Assembly (NCBI GenBank): GCA_937967875.1
Contig: CALBTQ010000867.1
Coordinates: 1 to 9,159 of the forward strand
Reading direction: 5' to 3'
DNA: 9,159 nucleotides
Source of the DNA: an uncultured Pseudomonadota bacterium
Lineage (GTDB): Bacteria > Lernaellota > Lernaellaia > Lernaellales > Lernaellaceae
A program made the translations under genes and the position numbers. The notes under the pieces were generated by a model that saw only the letters and a program-made list of their open reading frames with translations, ran no database searches and was not told the DNA's origin. How positions within the stretch are numbered: position 1 is the first letter of the stretch; each line of letters opens with the position of its first letter. This document shows positions 1 through 6,945 of this stretch, piece after piece.

Positions 1-1446
1 TTCGCTTACGATTGGATTCCCAAGCGCGGCGGCAATTACAGTCACATCTCCTTGTTCGAGGATATGAACAAAGGCGCACTCAAGGGCGCGTTCTTCTTCG
101 GACAAAATCCGGCGGTCGGCGGTCCCAACTCCGAGTTGGAGCGCAACGCACTGGCCAAACTGAACTGGATGGTGACGATCGACCTGTGGGAAACGGAGAC
201 CTCCATATTCTGGAAACGCGACGGCGTGAATCCCAAGGACATCAAAACCGAAGTGTTCCGCCTGCCCGCCGCGGCCAGCGTGGAAAAAGAAGGTTCGATT
301 TCCAATTCCGGTCGGTGGGTGCAGTGGCGCTACAAGGGCGGCGACGCGCCGGGCGATTCGATGGACGATTTGTGGATCATTCACCGCCTGCGGCAGGAAG
401 TGTACAAGCTGTACAAAGCCGGCAAAGGCAAGAAGCACACCGATGCGATCCTCAAGCTCAATTGGCCGTATGACAACGGTCACGGCCACCCGGACGTGCA
501 CAAGGTCGCCAAGGCGATCAACGGGTACGAAACCGCGACCGGCAACCAGGTGAAGAACTTCACCCTGTTGGCGGCCGACGGCAGCACCGCTTCGGGCAAC
601 TGGCTGTACTGCGGCGCGTACAACGCCGACGGAAACAACATGGCCAAACGCGATCCGAAGGACACGCACCTGGGCATGTATCACAACTGGTCGTGGTGCT
701 GGCCGGTCAACCGCCGCGTGCTGTACAACCGCGCTTCGGTCGACCTCAACGGCAAGCCCTTCGCCCCGGACAAACCGGTCATCACCTGGGACGGCGCCGC
801 CTGGGTCGGCGACGTGCCCGACGGCGGCATGCCGCCGATGAGCGACACGACCGGCAAACCCAAGCTGCCGTTCATCATGAAGAACGAAGGCATGGCGAAC
901 ATCTTCGCCGCCGGCCTGGTCGACGGTCCGTTCCCCGAGCACTACGAGCCGGTGGAAAGCCCGACCGAGAACCTGATGCATCCGGCGTGCGACTGCAACC
1001 CGGCGGTGTTCTACTACGGCGGCGACTCGGCCAAGTTCGGCACGCCCGACAAGTATCCGATCGTCGGCACGACCTACCGCGTCAGCGAACACTGGCAGGC
1101 CGGTGCAATGACCCGCAGCCTGCCCTGGCTCGTCGAACTGATGCCCGAACTCTTTATCGAGATGAGCGAAACGCTGGCCAAGGAAAAGGGCCTGGCCAAC
1201 GGCGATCTGGTTCGCGTGTGGAACGATCGCGGCAGCCTGGTCGCCAAGGCCTGCGTCACCAACCGCTTCAAGCCGCTCAAAGTGAACGGCAAAGATGTCG
1301 AGATGGTGGGCATTCCCTGGCACTGGGGCTTCTGCGGCATCTGCGAAGGCGATTCGGCCAACGTGCTAACCCCTCACGTAGGAGATGCGAACACCCGGAT
1401 TCCCGAGTTCAAGGCGTTCCTCGTGAACATCGAAAAGAAACTTTAA
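1..1446 (+). CDS. fdhA: Formate dehydrogenase catalytic (alpha) subunit, C-terminal half, 5'-truncated
   Basis: The frame is open from base 1 to TAA at 1444-1446, giving 481 residues of a protein normally about 980-1015 long. It closely resembles the C-terminal half of FdnG/FdoG-type formate dehydrogenases: a FGQNP segment, a TETSIFW/TEVFRLP stretch, NSGRW near residue 105, and a C-terminal dinucleotide-binding domain with TTYR, a GIPWHWGF motif (about residues 437-444 of the visible part) and the family ending VGDANT..PEFKAFLVNIEK. The enzyme oxidises formate to CO2 (or the reverse) at a bis-MGD Mo or W site. The N-terminal [4Fe-4S] site, the active-site Sec or Cys and any Tat signal lie upstream of the window, so metal, selenium use and export cannot be read directly. 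It is followed 12 bases later by its iron-sulfur subunit. No frameshift is seen. The family call is very secure; fdhA versus fdnG is a naming choice. Confidence 0.95.
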   Translation, partial: FAYDWIPKRGGNYSHISLFEDMNKGALKGAFFFGQNPAVGGPNSELERNALAKLNWMVTIDLWETETSIFWKRDGVNPKDIKTEVFRLPAAASVEKEGSISNSGRWVQWRYKGGDAPGDSMDDLWIIHRLRQEVYKLYKAGKGKKHTDAILKLNWPYDNGHGHPDVHKVAKAINGYETATGNQVKNFTLLAADGSTASGNWLYCGAYNADGNNMAKRDPKDTHLGMYHNWSWCWPVNRRVLYNRASVDLNGKPFAPDKPVITWDGAAWVGDVPDGGMPPMSDTTGKPKLPFIMKNEGMANIFAAGLVDGPFPEHYEPVESPTENLMHPACDCNPAVFYYGGDSAKFGTPDKYPIVGTTYRVSEHWQAGAMTRSLPWLVELMPELFIEMSETLAKEKGLANGDLVRVWNDRGSLVAKACVTNRFKPLKVNGKDVEMVGIPWHWGFCGICEGDSANVLTPHVGDANTRIPEFKAFLVNIEKKL

Positions 1447-1452
1447 GGAGGT
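1444..1452 (+). promoter_or_regulatory. Consensus Shine-Dalgarno overlapping the fdhA stop codon
   Basis: TAAGGAGGT is a full 9-base match to the complement of the usual 16S rRNA 3' end. Its first three bases are the fdhA stop codon, and it sits six bases before the fdhB ATG. Terminating ribosomes would uncover or reuse this site, so translational coupling that matches FdhA and FdhB output is likely (inference). Confidence 0.8.
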
Positions 1453-1458
1453 GCAGTC

Positions 1459-2118
1459 ATGGGTAAAAAGTTGATGATTATCGACCCCAGCCGCTGCACC
1501 GGTTGCCGCGGATGTCAGGTCGCCTGCAAACAGTGGAACGAACAGCCCGCCGTGAAGACCATCTTCACCGGAAGCTACCAGAATCCGCCCGATCTGGACG
1601 GCGACACCTACACGCTCGTGCGTTTCAGCGAGCGCGACAACGGCAAAGCCTACGGCGTGTACTGGCTGATGACCAGCGATCGATGCCGCCACTGCTCGGA
1701 ACCTACGTGCATCGACGCTTTCAGCAATGCGAAAGAGGCGGCGTTCATTTCGCCCGAAGGCGCGGTGGTTTACACCGACCAGGCGAAAGCCGCCGACTTC
1801 GAGAACGTCAAAGACTATTGCCCGTTCAACATTCCGCGTCAGAAGAAGAGCGGCGCGATCGTCAAATGCACGTTGTGCTACGACCGCATCGCCGAAGGCA
1901 TGGAGCCCGCGTGTGCGCACGCTTGCCCCACCGACGCGATTTCGTTCGGCGACTACGACGCGATGATGAAGTACGCGCAAGAACGTATCGCCTGGCTCAA
2001 AGCGAAAGATAAACGCGTCAAAGACGGCAAGGTAAAGCTCTATCCCGATCTGCCCAGCGCCGTGAAGTGGATCCTGATGGACGACTACGACGCGCACGGT
2101 CTGGAAGGCGACGTTTAA
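1459..2118 (+). CDS. fdhB: Formate dehydrogenase iron-sulfur (beta) subunit, three-cluster type
   Basis: This 219-residue ferredoxin-like subunit carries electrons away from the catalytic subunit. Motif I is C13-x2-C16-x2-C19-x3-C23. Motif II is C76-x2-C79-x4-C84, with F88 where the fourth Cys would be. Motif III keeps only C121 (DYCPFNIPR). Motif IV is C137-x2-C140-x11-C152-x3-C156. By the usual ligand sharing of this family, I plus IV make two [4Fe-4S] clusters, and three Cys of II plus C121 make a third; the fourth cluster of E. coli FdnH is lost. This matches the three-cluster small subunit known from the Desulfovibrio gigas two-subunit enzyme. There is no signal peptide and no C-terminal membrane helix (FdnH has one), so the protein is soluble and would be exported, if at all, together with FdhA. 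The ATG has a perfect ribosome binding site. No cytochrome b gene follows before the terminator. Confidence 0.95.
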   Translation: MGKKLMIIDPSRCTGCRGCQVACKQWNEQPAVKTIFTGSYQNPPDLDGDTYTLVRFSERDNGKAYGVYWLMTSDRCRHCSEPTCIDAFSNAKEAAFISPEGAVVYTDQAKAADFENVKDYCPFNIPRQKKSGAIVKCTLCYDRIAEGMEPACAHACPTDAISFGDYDAMMKYAQERIAWLKAKDKRVKDGKVKLYPDLPSAVKWILMDDYDAHGLEGDV

Positions 2119-2136
2119 GTTCAATTGATCGCGATG

Positions 2137-2169
2137 AAGGGCCTCGCCGGCGGCGGGGCCTTTCTTTTT
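2137..2169 (+). terminator. Rho-independent terminator after fdhB
   Basis: The arms 2137-2148 and 2152-2163 form a 12-base-pair stem (ten Watson-Crick pairs and two G-T wobbles) around the three-base loop GGC. The 3' arm ends in TTT and is followed by CTTTTT. The hairpin starts 18 bases after the fdhB stop. It should end most fdhAB transcripts; fdhE downstream would then need readthrough or its own promoter, and I could not recognise one in 2170-2257. Confidence 0.88.
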
Positions 2170-2257
2170 CCCGCGCCCCTCTTGCTCCGCGTCGTGCTTT
2201 GGTGTACCCGAGAAAGAGGCGTCGCGCCTGCCATCGCAAAAACAAAGGAGAACACGG

Positions 2258-3193
2258 ATGAAAATCCGAGGCAAAATGCCGCCGGCTCCGGCCACGCCGC
2301 ATCACGACGACGAAGTCAAACCGGGCTTTTCCCAACTGACCGACGAGCGCATCGCCAAGGCGATCGACGCCTATCGCGGCGAGGAGTATGTCGCTGAGGA
2401 CCTGCTGGATCTGATCGACAATTCGCTGCGCCTGGTCAACAAATCCTTTGCCGTGTTTTTGCCCTTCGCGGAAAAATATGCCCTCGACTCCGAGCAGGCG
2501 GCCATGCGCCTCAATGAGGGTTTCCATCTACTGGATGCCGAGCGGCTGGAGGTCGGCGAGACCGAGTTGATCGCTCTGGCGCGCGAGGTGCTGGCGCTGG
2601 CCTCGTTCACCGACGAGGAAACTTTTAAAGCGATGACCGACTGGGTGGAGCAAGCGATCGCCGAACCGGCCCGACTGGCCGACCTGCTGCGGCTGTCGGT
2701 GGCCCGCGACGCGGAAACGATCAACAAGCTGGCCACGCAATCGGGCCTGTTGCGCGAATCGTTTTTCTTCTTGCTGCACAACCTCGGCTCGGCCGTGTTG
2801 CCGGCGTTCGCGCATGCCCTCGCCCATCATGTCGACGATGAACAATGGATGTTCGGCGCCTGTCCCATCTGCGGCAACCAGCCGGCGATGGGCGCGCTGG
2901 TCGGCGACGGCGGCAAGCGGCATCTGTACTGCGGCGCCTGCAATTTCGTCTGGACCTTCTCCCGGCTGAAATGCCCCTACTGCGGCAACGAGGACAGCGA
3001 GCAACTGCGCGCCTTGACCCATGACGACGAAGCGCCGCATTACCTCGACGCCTGCCTGGCGTGCGAGCGGTACGTGAAGACGGTGGACTACCGCAAGGCC
3101 GACGCCAAGCGCGCCGTGCTGCTGCCGGTGGAAGACGCGGCGACGGTGTTTCTGGACATCATGGCGGTCAACGAAGGCTACCGCCGCGAATAG
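2258..3193 (+). CDS. fdhE: Formate dehydrogenase accessory protein FdhE
   Basis: The product has 311 residues, against about 309 for E. coli FdhE. The N-terminal two-thirds is mostly helical. The C-terminal part has four CxxC pairs in the family pattern: C202/C205 (CPICG), C225/C228 (CGAC), C239/C242 (CPYCG) and C266/C269. The FWGACPxCG...GxRxLxCxxC-type layout is preserved, with WMFGACPICG, GGKRHLYCGAC and the W232 to P240 linker. In E. coli, FdhE is a cytoplasmic rubredoxin-like iron protein that binds the catalytic subunit of exported formate dehydrogenases and is needed for their activity. Its presence next to fdhAB supports, but does not prove, that this enzyme is Tat-exported. The ATG has AAAGGAG a few bases upstream. 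It lies 139 bases after fdhB, beyond the terminator, and 27 bases before the phospholipase D-like gene. Confidence 0.95.
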   Translation: MKIRGKMPPAPATPHHDDEVKPGFSQLTDERIAKAIDAYRGEEYVAEDLLDLIDNSLRLVNKSFAVFLPFAEKYALDSEQAAMRLNEGFHLLDAERLEVGETELIALAREVLALASFTDEETFKAMTDWVEQAIAEPARLADLLRLSVARDAETINKLATQSGLLRESFFFLLHNLGSAVLPAFAHALAHHVDDEQWMFGACPICGNQPAMGALVGDGGKRHLYCGACNFVWTFSRLKCPYCGNEDSEQLRALTHDDEAPHYLDACLACERYVKTVDYRKADAKRAVLLPVEDAATVFLDIMAVNEGYRRE

Positions 3194-3220
3194 CCGATAA
3201 GTAAAACGAGAGGAGACCTC

Positions 3221-5008
3221 GTGCTGATCATCAAGAACATCGAGGTCGATCCCCCCGACGCGCCCAACGACGGCAGCGGCCGGGCGACGTGTCGCTGCAC
3301 GATATTCACGCCCAACGAACAGGCGCGCATCAACGCCGTGCGCATCGACCTGTCGCCGCTGGGACTGGCGGCCGAACATCCCCTCTCGCCGACCGATTAT
3401 ATTCTGCCCGGCACCGCCGAGGGCGTGTACGAAACGTCCTGGTCCGTGCCGCTGCTGGCCGAGCCGGGGCACTATGAGCTGCAATTGTTCGCGCTGGATT
3501 CCGAAGGCGCCGCCGGGCGGCAGAAAGCGACGTTGCGAGTCGACTATCGCCGGCCGGCCTATCCGGCGGCGGTGACGCACGCGGACAATCGACGGGCGCT
3601 GGAAATGATCGCCGATGCGCCGCTGACGGCGGGCAACAGCGTGACGATTCTCGACGACGGTCAAGCCGCCTTCGACGTACGCCTGGCGATGATCGAAGGC
3701 GCGACGCGGCAAATCAATCTGCAGGCCTACACGCTCAGCGACGAAGGGGAAAGCGAACGGCTGGTCAAGGCGCTGCTGGCCAAGGCCGAGGCGGGCGTCG
3801 AGGTCAATGTGCTGCTCAATTCCGACACGCAGTTGCCCTCCTCGCCGATCGGCACGTTGCGTATGCGCTTTCAGAAGCTGCTGCTCGACCTGCAATTGCT
3901 GGGGCAGAAGATCGAAGCCCACCTGGCCGATGAATCCAACGAAAGCGTGGTCGCCGTGCTGATGCGGCAATGGCAGCAGAATCAGCGCGGCATCAATCTG
4001 CTGATGTTCAGCGGTCAGTTGTTGCGCGACGCGGGCATCGTCTCGCTGCGCGGCGGCGATCAATCGCCGGCAGTCTGGCTGCAAAAGATGCGGCAGGATC
4101 GCACGCTGGACGCCAAAGAAGCGAAGGATCGACTGACCGTGTTCAACGGCCCCGGCGGTCTGCCCGCGCTGCCGCTGCTGGATTTCGCGATCCATGAGAA
4201 GATCCTGGTGGTCGACGGCGAAAGGGCGATCGTCGGCGGGCGCAACATCGACGACCGGTATTTCTTCCACTGGCTGGACATGGATCTGCTGCTGACCGGT
4301 CCGCTCGTGCATCGCGTGCAACAGGGTTTCTTGCGCAGCTTTCAGGCGTTCTCCACCGGCAACGCCAACGTCAAGCAGCCGACCGAGTTGTTCCGAGCCG
4401 ACGAGCCGACCGGCGAGGTCGAAGCGCAATTCATTCAATCGCAGCCGTGGCGCGGCGAATATCAGACCATGCGCGCACTGATCAGCGCGTTGCAGATGGC
4501 CCGCGAGCGCGTGTTCATCTCTTCGCAGTACGTCATTCTGCCCGATTGCCTGCTGCGCGACGCCCTGCTGGACGCGGCCCGGCGCGGGGTGGAAATCCGC
4601 ATTCTGACCAACTCCTACCGCACCTGTCAGGAGGTCGGTTTTTCCACCGGCTACCTAGTGTCGCTCAACTACCTGCCCGCCCTGCTGGCCGAAAAAATCC
4701 GCATTTTCGAAATCGACGGCCACGAGATCGACGGGCAGCCGCAACCGTATCTGCACACCAAAGAGTTTCTCATCGACGGCGAACTGGCGCTGCTCGGATC
4801 GTTCAATTTGTCGATTCGCAGTTGCTACATCGAGTCGGAAAATCTGATCGCCATCCATCATCCGGCGACGGTCGCCGATCTGGAGGAGAGCTTCGTGCAC
4901 CGGCAAACTACGCAGGCGAGCGAAATCACCACCGCACTATTGAGCGAGATCAACAAGCAACACAAAAGCAAGATCGAGTTGGCGCGGTACGTCGAGTTGC
5001 TTTACTGA
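3221..5008 (+). CDS. Phospholipase D-like protein (ClsC/cardiolipin synthase-like) with N-terminal beta domain
   Basis: This 595-residue protein has two complete HKD motifs, H325-x-K327-x4-D332 and H512-x-K514-x4-D519, each followed by the usual Asn block (GGRN, N342; GSFN, N529). The first half reads GGRNIDDRYF..LDMDLLLTGPLV, closest to the ClsC/YmdC type of cardiolipin synthase, which joins phosphatidyl groups between phospholipids. Other family members are phospholipases, nucleases or phosphatidyltransferases, so the substrate is open. Residues 1 to about 110 look like a beta-sandwich (Ig-like) module that is not part of the core family. About 125 residues separate the first VNVLLN strand from HKD1, some 70 more than in E. 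coli ClsA. There is no signal peptide or membrane helix, unlike ClsA. The GTG start is supported by AGGAG at 3211-3215, and an in-frame stop (the fdhE TAG) lies ten codons upstream. Close spacing suggests co-transcription with fdhE. Confidence 0.85.
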   Translation: MLIIKNIEVDPPDAPNDGSGRATCRCTIFTPNEQARINAVRIDLSPLGLAAEHPLSPTDYILPGTAEGVYETSWSVPLLAEPGHYELQLFALDSEGAAGRQKATLRVDYRRPAYPAAVTHADNRRALEMIADAPLTAGNSVTILDDGQAAFDVRLAMIEGATRQINLQAYTLSDEGESERLVKALLAKAEAGVEVNVLLNSDTQLPSSPIGTLRMRFQKLLLDLQLLGQKIEAHLADESNESVVAVLMRQWQQNQRGINLLMFSGQLLRDAGIVSLRGGDQSPAVWLQKMRQDRTLDAKEAKDRLTVFNGPGGLPALPLLDFAIHEKILVVDGERAIVGGRNIDDRYFFHWLDMDLLLTGPLVHRVQQGFLRSFQAFSTGNANVKQPTELFRADEPTGEVEAQFIQSQPWRGEYQTMRALISALQMARERVFISSQYVILPDCLLRDALLDAARRGVEIRILTNSYRTCQEVGFSTGYLVSLNYLPALLAEKIRIFEIDGHEIDGQPQPYLHTKEFLIDGELALLGSFNLSIRSCYIESENLIAIHHPATVADLEESFVHRQTTQASEITTALLSEINKQHKSKIELARYVELLY

Positions 5009-5027
5009 GATTATTTCCATTCGAATA

Positions 5028-5056
5028 TTGCCAAGCGATCGGATAATTATTATGAA
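5028..5056 (+). promoter_or_regulatory. Possible sigma-70 promoter for the two-component operon
   Basis: TTGCCA (5028-5033, five of six matches to the -35 consensus) and TATGAA (5051-5056, four of six to the -10) are separated by exactly 17 bases, within a short AT-rich patch that stands out from the GC-rich surroundings. A start near 5063 would exclude the GTG at 5062 as an initiator and favour the ATG at 5086. Sequence match only; the -10 is imperfect. Confidence 0.4.
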
Positions 5057-5085
5057 TAGAAGTGGATGGGGGTTTGCGTTTCCAC

Positions 5086-6933
5086 ATGTCGCACAAGAAG
5101 AACGAGTCGATGATCCACCGACCGGCCGCGGAAGGATTTATCTTCAAAAGCCGCGTGCAGGGGCGACTGTTCTACACGCTGCTGGCGATCGGATTGCTGC
5201 CGTTGTTGGTCACGGCGTCGATCGGCTATTTGATCGCGCGCGACATGGTGGAAAACGAAGAAGGCGCTCAATTGCGCGCCATCGTCGAAATGAAGGCACA
5301 GTTGCTGAATGTCTGGTACCGCGAGCGGGCGCAGGACATGGCGGACATCGCCGACAGCGAACACATCCGTCAATGCCCGGGCATCGAATCGAAGGACCAA
5401 CAAAACAAAACCTGCGCGCTGCTTGACCGCTTTAAAAAGCGGTCTTCCTCGTTCGTGCGAATCGCGGTAATCGACCGGAATGCGCACCCCCATGCCGCCA
5501 CCGGTCCGCTGCCGATCGGGGTAAACCTGAATAACATTATCATGGTGATCGCCGACCTGCAGCGTTCTCCCAAGCAAATCATCACCCGTATTTTACGCGA
5601 ACCGTCCTTCGGCGCCGTGATGGTCATCGCCAGGAAGGTGGACGCCAAGGAAAACGGTGGACAGCTTTTCGCAATCGGCCTGCTGAATATGGACGAGATT
5701 TCGCAGGATATCATCGACGACCGGACCGGTTTGGGAGTCGGCGGCTTCACCTACTTGATCGACGATCACGGCATATCGCTCAATGCCGAACGATCGTCCG
5801 GCGCCGGCGACAAGTCCTTCATCGTCGATTTAAAAAATTTTCAGGATCAACAACTGCAAATCGTTACCGGCATCGCCGAATCGAAGGTGATGCGCTACGG
5901 CCGGCGCATCGAGGACCTAGGCTTGTACCTGATTGCGGAACACAACATCGACGAGGTCTTTCGGCCGATCCGTTACATCCGCACGGTCGTGCTGGGCACA
6001 ACCTTGCTGCTGTTGCTGACGGTGGCGTTTTTATCGGCCTGGGTCGCCCGCTATTTCACCAAGCCGTTGCGGGCGGCGACCAAAGCGGCCGACACGGTCG
6101 CGGCGGGCAATTTGACGGCCAAGATCAATTACCAGACGACCGGCGAACCGCAACACTTGATCGACGCGTTCAACAAAATGGTCGACAACGTGCGCAGCAC
6201 GCAGCGCGAATTGTCCGAGAAGCGCAACGAACTGCAGCAGGCCTACGACAAGCTGGTGGCCGCGCAAGACCGACTATTGCAGCAGGAACGCATGGCGGCC
6301 ATCGGTCAGTTCACGGCCAGCGTCATCCATGAAATGCGCAATCCGCTTTCTTCGGTCATGATGAACCTGCAAATTCTGGCGCGGCCCACCGACGATCGGG
6401 AGCGACTGGCGAAACATTACAACCTGGCCGTCAACGCGGTGAACCGCTTGAAGGTCATGTTCAACGATCTGCTCAATTTCGCCAAACCGATCGACATCGA
6501 ACCCAAACCGACGGCCTTGCGACCGATGATCGAGGCGGTCATCGGCGATCTGCAGGGCAAATTGCAGGACCGGAGGATCGGCGTGGAACTGGCGATCGAA
6601 CTGGGCGATGATCACGTTCTCCTGGACGCCGACCGCTTCCGGCAGGTATTTCTCAATCTGTTGAACAACGCGGTCGAAGCGATGCCGGGCGGCGGCACGA
6701 TTCTCATCCGCTCGCGCTTCGCCGACGGCCTGGTGTCGATCGAAGTGATCGACGACGGGCCGGGTATGACGCCCGAGATCAGCGCGCGTTTGTTCGAACC
6801 GTTTTTCACGACCAAAGAAAACGGCGTCGGTCTGGGCCTGCTGGTCGTGAAGAAGATCGTCGAAGCGCACGGCGGCCATCTGGCGTTGCACAGCGAACCC
6901 GGACAGGGCACCACGGTGCGCATCACGTTGTAA
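5086..6933 (+). CDS. Membrane sensor histidine kinase (NtrB/AtoS-like), extracytoplasmic sensor plus HAMP
   Basis: The product has 615 residues from this start. A first membrane helix lies at about 28-50, followed by an extracytoplasmic region at 51-297 that resembles Cache-type sensors (a long helix, then mixed alpha/beta, with FTYLIDDHG near 221-229). A second helix lies at about 299-321, then HAMP (about 322-372), a coiled coil to about 400, HisKA with H-box phosphoacceptor H415 (VIHEMRNP), and HATPase_c with N528 (NLLNNAVEA), the G1 box DDGPG (556-560), the F box (EPFFTTKENG) and the G2 box GVGLGL (580-585). All catalytic boxes are intact. It would phosphorylate the regulator encoded 12 bases downstream. 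The sensor holds two Cys (C97, C110); the ligand is unknown. Starts at GTG 5062 and ATG 5110 are possible in the same frame. I prefer 5086 because of the candidate promoter and a GGGGG stretch 13 bases upstream, though neither is strong. The kinase call is secure. Confidence 0.93.
   Translation: MSHKKNESMIHRPAAEGFIFKSRVQGRLFYTLLAIGLLPLLVTASIGYLIARDMVENEEGAQLRAIVEMKAQLLNVWYRERAQDMADIADSEHIRQCPGIESKDQQNKTCALLDRFKKRSSSFVRIAVIDRNAHPHAATGPLPIGVNLNNIIMVIADLQRSPKQIITRILREPSFGAVMVIARKVDAKENGGQLFAIGLLNMDEISQDIIDDRTGLGVGGFTYLIDDHGISLNAERSSGAGDKSFIVDLKNFQDQQLQIVTGIAESKVMRYGRRIEDLGLYLIAEHNIDEVFRPIRYIRTVVLGTTLLLLLTVAFLSAWVARYFTKPLRAATKAADTVAAGNLTAKINYQTTGEPQHLIDAFNKMVDNVRSTQRELSEKRNELQQAYDKLVAAQDRLLQQERMAAIGQFTASVIHEMRNPLSSVMMNLQILARPTDDRERLAKHYNLAVNAVNRLKVMFNDLLNFAKPIDIEPKPTALRPMIEAVIGDLQGKLQDRRIGVELAIELGDDHVLLDADRFRQVFLNLLNNAVEAMPGGGTILIRSRFADGLVSIEVIDDGPGMTPEISARLFEPFFTTKENGVGLGLLVVKKIVEAHGGHLALHSEPGQGTTVRITL
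5425..5444. repeat. Intragenic perfect inverted repeat, 9-base arms
   Basis: The arms GACCGCTTT (5425-5433) and AAAGCGGTC (5436-5444) are exact reverse complements separated by AA. The site lies inside the kinase sensor-domain coding sequence, where it encodes DRFKKRS. As RNA it could form an 8-pair hairpin with a four-base loop; as DNA it could be a dimeric protein site. Coding coincidence is quite possible. Confidence 0.6.
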
Positions 6934-6945
6934 AAGGAATGTCGG

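Noticed and set aside
693..1466. A 257-codon plus-strand open frame in another phase within fdhA.
   Set aside because: The product is Arg-rich and repetitive, typical of a +2 shadow of a GC-rich gene; the fdhA frame carries all conserved motifs.
2217..2229. A small perfect hairpin, AGGCG-TCG-CGCCT, upstream of fdhE.
   Set aside because: A five-base stem in GC-rich DNA is expected by chance, and it has no T-run or link to the ribosome binding site.
2170..2257. A promoter for fdhE, including a sigma-54 (-24/-12) site around TTTGGTGTACCC.
   Set aside because: No GC doublet lies at the required distance from GG, and the best TTGCTC/TACCCG pair is a poor -10 match. The source of fdhE transcription stays open.
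1366..2295. A 309-codon minus-strand open frame covering fdhB and the terminator.
   Set aside because: It is antisense to a certain gene, crosses a strong plus-strand terminator and shows no domain or family pattern.
3191..3223. fdhE and the phospholipase D-like gene are in the same frame with only one TAG between them, so readthrough would fuse them.
   Set aside because: The second gene has its own AGGAG and GTG, both proteins are complete for their families, and same-frame spacing occurs by chance one time in three. Nothing suggests stop-codon recoding.
2528..4438. A 636-codon open frame on the minus strand opposite fdhE and the phospholipase D-like gene.
   Set aside because: Both plus-strand genes have clear family motifs and ribosome binding sites. 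The antisense product is low-complexity, rich in Arg, Gln and His, and is explained by GC-rich codon bias.
5052..5085. ATG at 5052 as the start of a gene after the AT-rich patch.
   Set aside because: It is in a different frame from the kinase and leads to an Arg-rich shadow product; it also overlaps the probable -10 element.
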